Assembly (NCBI GenBank): GCA_012656075.1
Contig: JAAKBF010000308.1
Span: 35,471-99,470, forward strand
Length of the DNA stretch: 64,000 nucleotides
Origin: Phytophthora hibernalis
Taxonomy: Eukaryota; Oomycota; Peronosporomycetes; Peronosporales; Peronosporaceae
Direction of reading: 5' to 3'
In this document: positions 32,551-41,785 of the stretch, one piece after another
Layout of the letters: each line of letters opens with the position of its first letter
Position numbering within the stretch: the stretch's first letter is position 1
Program-made: the position numbers and the translations under genes
Notes under the pieces: generated by a model
Database searches by the model: none
The model's input: the letters and a program-made list of their open reading frames with translations, nothing else
What the model was told of the DNA's origin: nothing

Positions 32551-34781
32551 TCACAAGCAAGGTGTTGCGCTAGGTATTCCGGCCTTATCTTTGCCCCTCA
32601 ATGCAAGTGGAGCAGTGATGGAATTAATACTGTCGTCAAAAGTGAGGGGGTAGAGCAAACCCTTGAGCGAGAAGCTGCAGTTGACTGTTTTCAAAATCAC
32701 CTGAAGGTTATCTTGAACTGGGTCCATGAGAACCGTAGAGTATTTAGGAGAAAGAGGCACTCGGAAGGTAGTTACCGCTCCATTCTGAAGTTTCTCGAGG
32801 TCGTTGCAGTACGTAGAGCCAGCAGCTCGCAATGGGGCAGTCTCCGTTTTTGTATTCCTTACAAATTCGTCCATCCAAGACCAAAAGAACGAAATCTTTG
32901 TTTTGGCAATGTAGATCCGTGATAACGATGATGCCACTGTCACGTTTCGCGGAAGCTCCGAGATATTAATTTCGCTAACCACAAGAAATAGCAACCCCTC
33001 GATCTCGAAAAGCTCTGGGGAAGCTCCGAGATCGGGTTACCGCCAACAGAAAGATAAATTGGTGCCAGTCGTGGTAACACTGAAGGAACCGCAGTAAGTT
33101 GGCTGCGCTCGATATAAATAATTGATCCTGGAGGCCACTTCAAATCCAGGTCATCGGGTAACTCGCGCAGGTTTGTGGCGCAAATTTCGATGTCGTACAA
33201 CGTTTGTGGAAACTCATCCGACTGAAACCCAGCCGGCAGCAGTCCATCGGTCATATTGACACGGACCAGAAACAACGTGGTCATCTGCGGATGGCTTGAA
33301 GCTGTAATTGCGGCGGACTCACCCCAGTCAACGATACTCGTGTTGTACACTTTGATTCCTCGAAGCTCCCGAAACTGAGTGAAAATATCTGGTACCTCCA
33401 GCATCGGACAGTGTCGAATCAGCAGCTGAATGACGGTGGATGGATCAAACTCGCTCCACTTTTCATGCACTTCCTTTCGTTCACCAGAAATATTTAATGA
33501 GTGACAGTCAAGACCAAGAAGGTAGCAGTAAGGACGAGAAGCTGCCCATGGTCTCACTTGCATCAAGCATTGTGCCAGTCCTGGCTGCACCGACGCTTGA
33601 AAATGAAGCATAAGCACCACAACGCCCCATACCCCAAAGAGGTAATGAACGGCTCGCAGCGTAATGTGTCCACTATGTGCATACAATGATTTCAAGCGAG
33701 CAGCCAACTTTGCGATAAGCGTTTGTCGTTGGTTGATCAGTTCGTCGTCATGTGGCCCTTCACGCAGGACATTGTCATTCTTGACGGACTTTCTAGCGAC
33801 ATCGACTGATTTTCTAGTGATACCGATAGCGACAACAATCGAAGTAGCGGACGGAGCGACGCGTTTTCCATTTCGCGGTAGCCGCCATAGTAAACGCTTC
33901 ATACTCGTGGTTGTGATCACCAGTCCAAGCGAGAAAACGGTGCGGCTCATGAGATCCGACCACGACACAATAACCACCATCCGAAGCTCGTTAAGAGCTC
34001 GAGCCACCCATTCGTCGTCATACCACACAACTTCGTCAAAGCCTGGAATGGTAGGGTCGTAGTCCTTCACATAGCTGAGCAGCACCAATAGCGCCACACC
34101 CATGGAGGTCATGAGATCGAGCATACAATCAAAGGCAATGCAAGCAAACCTCCGACGGGTTTCGTCATGTCCGATAAACACTGAATCAGCCATGAGAGAC
34201 GACCAACAATTCAGCGCCAGTAAAACAACGTAGAACCGATTCAGCAACGTCCTTGGTAGTAGCGTACTCATGCGGTAGGCTTGTACAGTCTGTAGCGTTG
34301 TCTCCACAATTTCGCGGCAGTTGAGCGCGAAGTCAAAGTATTTCCCGTTCACCCCACAGAGACTGCACGGGTACATAACTTTGTTGTACACCGTCACAAA
34401 GCTCTGGAAAAGTGGCGAACTGCTGGTACGGCCAGACTTGATTTTACTTCCAACAGTACTTGATGACCACGGAGTAAACGCCAGCGAGTTCTGCCACAGT
34501 GAACCACCCACCATCAAAACGATACACACTCCATGAATCATGGACACAATAGCGTGCACTATGATGACAACTCCGTGGTCTTGCTCTGGCAGCCCAATCT
34601 GGTAGAACGCGAGACACACATTGAGGTACGAACCTTGCAGCTTCCAGTAGCTATAGGCGTACAGTCCATTGAAAACAAACGTGACAGCATGGACACTGAG
34701 GATAACGACCCACCAGCCTGCAAAGACCCAATATGACAGATAAACGACCTTCTTAGGCGGCTTCAACACGAGGCGCGACAT
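32551..34781 (-). CDS. Membrane-LRR family protein, copy 4
   Basis: Third unit of the triplication and, as far as I can see by eye, identical to copy 3 over the coding region. It has the same frame break after NPISELP and the same C-terminal extension. Upstream similarity to the other units stops at about 34834 (CCTATAAAAA then TAAACAAT instead of ACAATAG), so its promoter region is unique. If the three genes are expressed, copy 4 has a different 5' context from copies 2 and 3. Confidence 0.75.
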
Positions 34782-34983
34782 CTCTCGCAGCACCGTTGCA
34801 CTTTAGCAGAGTAAGGTCGACCTCATCCTATAAAAATAAACAATAAAAACAAAGTCACAACTGTCTATAAAAAGAGGGACATATTAAAAGGCATTAAGCA
34901 CCAGCTTCTACTGGAACTCTTCTCGTTAGGTAGAACAAAGGTAGAACGAGAGGTAGAACTCTACCTTGTCACCCTAGCCCCAC

Positions 34984-35229
34984 TCACTTCATTTTCTTCA
35001 TGTCTCTAGCCACTTCCTCTCGAAAGGCTTCACCGAACTCCTTGACCTTGGGTGCCACATTCTCAAACGTGTTCTTGAGTGCGTCGGCGCTGGTAGTGGC
35101 CATAGTCTTGGCGTCCTCCACATGGTAGTGCGTCTTAAGTGCGAAGCGCTGGAAGGCGCGCGAGTTGGACAGCGCCTTGACGGCCACGTCGTTGATCACG
35201 TAGGACACGAGACGCTGGAAGAACGACAT
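34984..35229 (-). CDS. Small conserved-looking protein, possibly mitochondrial
   Basis: An 81-residue protein starting MSFFQRLVSYVINDVAVKAL, with an amphipathic N-terminal half and a Lys/Glu-rich helical C-terminus ending EEVARDMKKMK. The longer in-frame extension upstream (to 35391) crosses the divergent promoter region and is unlikely. Codon use is GC-rich at third positions like the neighbouring Rieske gene and unlike the flanking relics, which supports an expressed gene. I cannot name the family. Divergent arrangement with the Rieske gene, about 370 bases apart, suggests shared control and perhaps a mitochondrial role. Confidence 0.6.
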   Translation of the reverse strand: MSFFQRLVSYVINDVAVKALSNSRAFQRFALKTHYHVEDAKTMATTSADALKNTFENVAPKVKEFGEAFREEVARDMKKMK

Positions 35230-35599
35230 TGGTAGAGTACTCAGTAACTTTCCTTTCTTGTGACTTGGTAGTTTCTCGAATGGTAGAGCAGGGTTTAACG
35301 TTGTGGTGTGGCGTACACAACCTACGTAAGCCACACCACACGACCTATGATACAACATAGTAACCAAAGTTCTATTGCACATAGTAAACACAAGTCAAAC
35401 GTACGTGTCTATGCACGAAACCGCCCCCGCAACATCATATCCTCGTCGTGTTTCTGCCAATCGCCGCCGTCTGGACCCTCAGAATCTCACCCCTTCCTTC
35501 ACGTAACCTCCGTCCGCCCCCACGCTCTGCAGACCGCACGCTTTCACTCCGGCCACACACACAGACAAGAGACCGACCGTCAGGCAGTCAAGCCCCGTC
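35230..35599. promoter_or_regulatory. Divergent promoter region, Rieske and small protein gene
   Basis: The 370 bases between the two outward-facing starts hold no coding content. A CACACAACCTACGTAAGCCACACCACACGA-type block sits near 35310-35345. There is a C-rich stretch toward the Rieske start. No canonical initiator was found with confidence. Confidence 0.5.
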
Positions 35600-36380
35600 A
35601 TGATGCTGAAGAAGCTGAGCTCGTCTGCGCCGCGCTGCGCACAGGCCTTCCAGGGTACGTACCCTCTAACATTCCCCACCAACATTCTCCACCAAGAAGA
35701 GACAAAAACCATTCCGCACCAGCGGAATATCCGTTCCGCATTCTCCGCCTTTGTATCATATCTCACGTTCTGTCATATCGATATGAGCAGCCCGCGCTAT
35801 GAGCGCCAAGACCCTCGTGGAGACGTACGAGTCGCCCGACCACTACTTTGAGAAGGACCGTATCGACGCTGGAGACCCGTCCAAGCGCGCCTTCACGTAC
35901 TTCATGCTGGGCGGTGCACGTGTGGCCTACGCGACGGCTGCCCGTCTGGCTGTCGTCAAGTTCGTCGGCAGCATGAGCGCGTCTGCCGACGTGCTAGCCC
36001 TGGCCACGGCCGAGTTCGACCTGAGCAACATCAACGAGGGCTCGACCGTCACGGTCAAGTGGCGCGGCAAGCCCATCTTCATCAAGCACCGGACGCCCAA
36101 GGAGATCGACATCTCGAACCAGGTGGACGTGGGCAACCTGCGCGACCCCGAGACGGACGCTGTGCGCGTGCAGAAGCCGCAGTGGCTCGTGGTGCTGGGC
36201 GTGTGCACGCACTTGGGCTGCGTGCCCACGTCGGACGCCGGCGAGTATGGCGGCTGGTTCTGTCCGTGCCACGGCAGCCACTACGACCTGTCGGGCCGCA
36301 TCCGCAAGGGCCCGGCGCCGCTCAACCTCGAGATCCCGCCCTACCAGTTCCTGGAGGAGAACAAGATCCTGCTGGGCTAA
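35600..36380 (+). CDS. Rieske iron-sulfur subunit of mitochondrial complex III
   Basis: Exon 1 (35600-35654) and exon 2 (35791-36380) give 214 residues; the intron 35655-35790 starts GTACGT and ends CAG. It transfers electrons from ubiquinol to cytochrome c1 in the bc1 complex of the inner mitochondrial membrane. The basic N-terminus (MMLKKLSSSAPRCAQAF) is a presequence. One membrane segment around MLGGARVAYATAARLAVV tethers the protein. The 2Fe-2S cluster box 1 (CTHLGC) and box 2 (CPCHGSHYD) are complete, so the two Cys, two His and the disulfide Cys are present. Strong GC bias at third positions fits high expression. An alternative acceptor three bases earlier would add one residue. The first of two adjacent ATGs is used. 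Confidence 0.95.
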
Positions 36381-37044
36381 GTGGAGTGAAAGACGGCAAG
36401 TGGTAGCGGAGGAAATACCAAAAAGACTTTGATACGACTTGGGGTGGAGGTATGCACGCTTATAATGAGAGGGAGGGGAGATGATTAGTGCGAAAAGGTC
36501 TTGTTTGCTACTGTGCTGCGCAGGTGGTGTCAAGCGAGACATAAGGAGTATGGCCCGTTTGGATGATTGCAGTGAATTGCATTTAAGCTTGCCATGTTAT
36601 TAATAGACGCTGATGCAGAAAAATGATATTTTGTTCTTGGCGAGCTTAGTTCAATATGCCAGCATATTCGCTTCCCGCTCGTGACCAGACGAGCGCTCGA
36701 ATTAATTTTCATGGCAGGTCAATTCCCAGATGCAAAGGAATTTCAGCCGATCGAGGAAGGCTATTGAAATTGGGTTTCCTGTCAAGTTGAGTGTCAACAC
36801 CTATACCAATGGTTTTCGTGATACTGAAGTATCTAACTTTCCAAACCTCGTATCGTAGTACGCCAGCATGAATCATCGAAGACGCTAGCACAAGCTAGCT
36901 GACTGTAATTGCTGTTTCTGGGTTACACGCAGCTTGCGTATTGGCTCCGACTTATGCTTTCATAAAGCTTGAGCTGTAAACGGAGCGGACTGTCATTAAT
37001 TAATAACGCTGTAATTTGCGAGGAAACTTATTTGCATTACCTCG
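36381..37044. other. Intergenic, no supported gene
   Basis: Spacer downstream of the Rieske gene. No recognisable gene or repeat. Confidence 0.5.
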
Positions 37045-39218
37045 TTAGGGAGGTGGAATAACCAAGGCATTAATACTATCTTCATAGGCGAGAGGATAAA
37101 ATGGCTCTTTCTCCAAATGTGTGCAGTCAACAGCTCGTGAGATCACTTGGCGGTTGGCTTTGGATGCGTTCATTAGTATTGTCGAGTACTCTGTTGAAGG
37201 CTCGGTGAAAAAGTCATCAGCAACCCCATTTTCAATATTTTCCAGGTCGTAGCAATAGGGAGTCAAACCAGCGACAAACAGAGCTGGGTTATCCACACGC
37301 CCCATGAGTTCGTCCGCCCAGGACCAACATTGGTGTTGCCAATCTCGACTAAGGTCAAAGATGAAGAAACTTGGGTCACATTTCGAGGTAGTTCGTAGAT
37401 ATCCGTCTCACTAATACCCAAATATATCATACCTTCGACTTCAAAAATTCTGGTGGGATCTCTGTGATTGGATTGCCAGTCAGAAACAGGTAGAGCGGAT
37501 GCAGGTTTGCTATGCCAACGGCAAATCGGTGAGCTTGCTGTATTCCACCTGGATAATCATACCTTGTGGCCATTTTGTATCCAAATCGACAGGAAACGCC
37601 CGTAAATTCGTCACGCAAAATTCGACATCGTTCACACGCTTTGGAAAATCCGTTGACTGAAAGCCTTGAGGCAGTAGTCCGTCCGTCATGTTTACGCGAA
37701 CGACAAGCATTGTGGACATTTCGGGGTGGTTTTCGTTTGTAATTGCCGCTGACTCACTCCAATGGACGATATTTGTGTTGTACACTTTAATTCCACGAAG
37801 ACCATGAAAGTCATTGAATATATCAGGGATCTGGAGTGAGGAACAGTGTCGAATTACAAGCTGAACGACGGTGGAGCTATCAAACTTACTCCACGTTGCT
37901 TCCACCTCCTGCATTGTCCCCGATATTCCTAGTGTATGGCAATCAAGCCCAACAAGGTAACAGCATGGCATCGTTGCTGCCCACGGCCTTACTTGCATCA
38001 GGCATTGCGCAAGTCATGGCTGCATTGATGCGTGGATGTGAAATCCAAGCACGACGGAACCCCATAAAACAAATAATATACGCGTTACTTGAATCGAAGA
38101 GTGCTTGTCATGAGTGCAACATTTCTTTCGATGGCACAGTGTTCGCCCAGAAAGCTTTAATCTTGCGTGACTACCGGTAGGGTGAGGTAGTATTTTGACA
38201 GGTGCTAGATTTTTGGGCACACCAAACAGGTCACCGCGTTATGTACCACGGACAACAATCGTATTGGTTTCGGCGGACTGAGTAACGCGATTTCCGTTTG
38301 GTGGCAGGTATCTCAACAGTTTCTTCATGCTTGTAGTTGTGATGGCTAGTCCGAGTGACAAAATGGCGCGACTTATTAAATCTGACCACGAGACAACGAT
38401 GACCATTTGAAATTCATTGAGAGCCCGAGCCACCCACTCGTCATTGTACCAGATCAATCCGTCGAAGCCTTTGATATCTGGGACGTAGTCACTTACGTAG
38501 CTTAGTAGCACGATAAGTTCGACTCCCATACAAGCCATGACGTCAAGTAAGCCGTCGAAAACGATGCATGCGAATCTCCTCTTAGCCTCGCAGTGCTGGA
38601 AGAAAAATGATCAACAATGGCGGACGACCAGCAGTTGATAACGATGAAGACCACATAGAATTGGTTAAGAACCGCTCGTGGTAGCAGCACACTCATGCGG
38701 TAAGCTTGTAAGGTCTGCAGCGCCGTCTCCACGATTTCACGGCACACAAGGGCTACTTCAAAATGTTTTCCTCTCACACCGAACAAACCACACGGATATG
38801 AAACCTCGTCGTATATTCTTGCAAGACCCTGAAAAATTTGGTTGGATTTCGGTTTAGCCGTGGTAATACTGGAAGACGACCATGGCGTAAATGCTAGTGA
38901 GCACTGCCAAAGTGAACCACCCAACATCAACAGGATACAAGCTCCATGAATTGCGGACATAATGGCATGGACCATAGCGATTGCGTTGTGATATGGTTGA
39001 GGCATACCAAGTTGATAGAATTCGAGACACATGCCGAGATAGGTGCCTCCCAAATTCCAATAGAAGTAGCCGTATAACGCGTTGTACACACATGTGACCG
39101 TGTGAACCGCGAAGATAACGATCCACCAAATACCGAAGATCCAATATGAGAGCTTGACGACAGCTGTGGGCTTCAGTACCTGTTGTGAAAGAACTTGTGG
39201 TGGACCAGCGATAGACAT
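37045..39218 (-). pseudogene. Membrane-LRR family, copy 5, multiply broken
   Basis: Start MSIAGPPQVLSQQVLKPTAV has a longer N-terminus than the others, then SYWIFGIWWIVIFAVHTVTC (TM1). All family blocks follow in order, including REIVETALQTLQAYRMS, WYNDEWVARALNEFQMVI and the Cys-rich CLMQVRPWAATMPCCYLVGLDC block. LRRs and the tail PYCYDLENIENG are also present. Frames change near 38590-38520, 38240-38180 (with loss of much of the linker), 38000, 37510, 37440 and 37310. One of these, near 37447, is one base short in an A/T homopolymer. It is diverged from copies 2-4, so it is an older member of the family. Confidence 0.75.
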
Positions 39219-39495
39219 AGCCTTTTAGCGTCCAGCTTAGGTGCTCGTTTCCAAGTCTCGGACTGGTTTTGCTGCTTAGGCTCTAATTTTCGAGCTCTAT
39301 TCTCGTATCAACTAATCCATGAGAGCTCATTTCTCGTGCAATGCGATGTGTAGGACATTGTGGTATTTAGCAAATATGCAGAGAAATAAATATTGTGCTC
39401 TTCCGCTGCTGCCATGTATTAGTACTACGTACTTAGTTCTACTGATGGGGCAGTTCAACAGAATTCGTGTAACATGCCCATTTCGTTATCGTCTT
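39219..39495. other. Intergenic, no supported gene
   Basis: No recognisable gene. An initiator-like GCTCATTTCTCGTG lies on the plus strand near 39325 but no credible gene follows it. Confidence 0.4.
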
Positions 39496-39765
39496 CAAGC
39501 ACTGTTGGCAGGCGTGATATTTACACAAACGACAAGCAACGACGACATTCCAGGGTGCTTCAGGACTGAAGTCAGTCGTCATTCTCTTTTTACCTACTCT
39601 CTATGACATTGATCTCGAAACGACGGGACCGCCAAATACCATTCTCCAAGTGGTATACAACCAACCGAAAACAATCCCCCTTGGATTTGACTCGGCTTCA
39701 ACCGTACTACTCCGAAGCAAAAATATCCGGTGCTTGTAATTGGATGTCTTTATGATTCTACCAAT
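39496..39765. pseudogene. Rearranged LRR-domain relic of the family
   Basis: 39500-39556 matches the family in minus orientation (KHPGMSSL..VVCVN). From about 39561 the match switches to plus orientation: an LQSSDF-like remnant, LYDI (39598-), PPNTILQVVYNQ (39631-), then a degraded NPITELP region. Two pieces of the same domain thus lie back to back. Confidence 0.65.
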
Positions 39766-39789
39766 CTTTGCATCCCGTTAAAGGAGGTC

Positions 39790-40005
39790 TGTTACTAGAA
39801 ACGCATGTGAGGTGGAAATTCTCCTCCGGGGATGTCATAATGATCAGCTTTTCGCATCTTACCAGTAGCATGTCATAAGAATGTGGAGATCCACTTCAGC
39901 GCAACAACGAGAATAGACTATCACTACTTGCTGTGGGTTTCTTTATTTCTTTCATCATTATCCAAGTATCCTGGTTCAAGACTGCACTCAGGGCTAAAAC
40001 CTGGA
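39790..40005 (+). repeat. Family spacer, inverted copy of 24120-24340
   Basis: It precedes the plus-strand family gene and follows the LRR relic. Its resemblance to 24120-24340 (opposite strand) shows that LRR end, spacer and next start formed a repeating module. Confidence 0.75.
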
Positions 40006-40031
40006 GTGGAAGGTGACACGGAACTGAAGAA

Positions 40032-40812
40032 ATGCCGTCGCGACTGAGTTCAAGTGCCTCAACTAAGGTTGTCAAACTTTCGTACTGGGTATTTGCAGCT
40101 TGGTGGGTTATTATCCTAGCTGTCCATGTCGCCACCTGTATCTACAATGCACTCTACGCGTACAGCTACTGGAAGCTGCAGCACACGTTCCTCAACTTGT
40201 TTCTCGATTCGTTTCAAATCGGAATGCCACCACCCTACCACCGAACAATAGCTATCGTTCATGCCGTCATGTCTTCCTTCCATGCAGTGTGTATTTTGCT
40301 GATGTTTGGTGGATCGATTCGACAGCGTTCACTAGCTTTTACGCCGTGGGCGACTTGCGATGCGAACACTAAAATCGAGGAAGTGAAGACAAATCGAACG
40401 AGCTCGGTCATTCTCGAGAGCTTTACCAAGATTTACACTGTAATCGCCGACCGGCGTGGTCTTTGCGGTGTGAACGGAGTCCATTTTCACGCTGTCCACG
40501 TCTGCCGCGAAATACTTGAAACAGCTTTGCAGACTGTACAATCGTATCGTATGAGCATCTTGCTTCCAAGGACTCTGCTCAATCGCTTCTACATCATTCT
40601 GCTTGCCGTGAATTGTTGGTCATCCGTAATTGTTTACTCGCTATTTTTCAAGCGCGGTGAAGCCCGCAGACGATTCGCGTGCATTGTTTTAGATTGTGTA
40701 CTGACCTAATGGCATGTATGGGCGTGGAGCTGATCGTTTTGCTGAGCTATGCGAAGGACTACAGTCCGAAACTTCTCGGTTTTCCTGAAATTATGTGGTA
40801 CAACGACGAATA
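40032..40812 (+). pseudogene. Membrane-LRR family, copy 6, truncated
   Basis: Start MPSRLSSSASTKVVKLSYWV, followed by TM1-TM3, the REILETALQTVQSYRMS helix and TM4. One frame change occurs at about 40706. It then reads MACMGVELIVLLSYAKDYSP to MWYNDE and a stop at 40811, exactly inside the conserved WY(D/N)DEWVARALNE loop. The LRR half is missing. DNA beyond is unrelated, so a rearrangement or insertion cut the gene here. It is the only long family copy on the plus strand and is closest in sequence to copy 1. Confidence 0.75.
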
Positions 40813-41279
40813 ACCACAGCACTGCAAACAGCGAGCGCTTCAAACGCTGCTGGTCGGAGGTTCCGTCATTACTTCCACTGAATGTAAAGAAATACAGAAC
40901 AAAAACCGCAATGCCGCCACCACAAGCAGTCCCAATGAGCTTGAGGACGAGCTTGTAAATTGTCCCAGAACCTGGATAATAATCATCCAGCGAGCAGGGC
41001 TCGGAAAAATAAGGGCTCGGAAAAATAATGGCACGTGTTCGTGCGCCCATCTGGAAAAAAAGTGACAAGGCAGATTGACCATTTGAAACCATCACAATCC
41101 GTCGGAGCCCATTAGACTACCATCTCGGTACATCCAATGACCATTCTAAACCATCTCCGAGAGAGCCGGTTGATGTCATCACTTGATGTCTGTACGAAGT
41201 ATGCGCAGCAAATGTGTATATCGGAAGAACAAATCAAGTGTGTGCGAAGTCAGGTCGGTCGCATTGGAGCAACAGCAGT

Positions 41280-41785
41280 AACACCTGGAGAATGAACTGA
41301 AAGACGTGTATTACAGGCACATGCAGAGGTATCGGTAGCGTAAGTATTGTAAGGTCCTTTTGTTCACGAAGCCGGGGCTCACAGCTCCCGCAAGTATCTC
41401 GAACGTCAGAAGAATGTAGACACCGCAATTGTAGTTGTCTGTCTGCAAGCCTCAAGTCGAATTGAACCTTGGACTCTGTAATCCCTCGTCAAACCACTCG
41501 GTATCAGGCCCCGTAGTTTTTGAACCGCAGCACGTACAGCGAGCTTGTATGACGACTCCACTGGGTCGTAGAGGAGCAGCGTCTTCTTCGAGAGGTCGGT
41601 CATAATGCTACACTAGTGGTTACCGTTGCAGTTTACAGGGATTAGAACGCGTTCATCTGAAGCACCAAAAAAGACGGCAGAGAGCTCAGTTTCATCTGTC
41701 ACTATTTCGTAGCCGTTGGCGCCGTTGACGACGCTGATCATGTTAGGGCTCACTGAGATCACGTTTGGAATATCTTCTGCATCAA
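41280..41785 (-). pseudogene. Ulp1-like cysteine protease domain of the MULE
   Basis: In three frames the minus strand shows VLIPVNCNGNH at 41616-41650, followed by a TAG where Trp is expected (41613-41615). TLLLYDPVESSYK and then a DNYNCGVYILLTFE block (about 41395-41440) with the catalytic Cys come next. The His, Asp and Cys of the C48 (Ulp1/SENP) family are recognisable. The HW-to-stop change plus two frame shifts make it inactive. It lies directly after the transposase frame. Confidence 0.65.

Larger units (their letters stand above)
27170..34834. repeat. Tandem array of 2.77-kb units, about 2.8 copies
   Basis: Sequence repeats with a period of 2,769-2,770 bases: gene starts at 29242, 32011 and 34781, and matching ends at 29781 and 32551. 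Each unit holds one membrane-LRR gene plus its upstream spacer. The left limit is about 27168, where copy 2 begins to diverge from the others; the right limit is about 34834. The only unit differences noticed are two substitutions and one extra A in a homopolymer (about 32308 versus 29535). Confidence 0.9.

Noticed and set aside
36059..36406. Alternative plus- and minus-strand frames over the Rieske gene
   Set aside because: Ala/Arg-rich shadows caused by the GC-rich third positions of the real gene.
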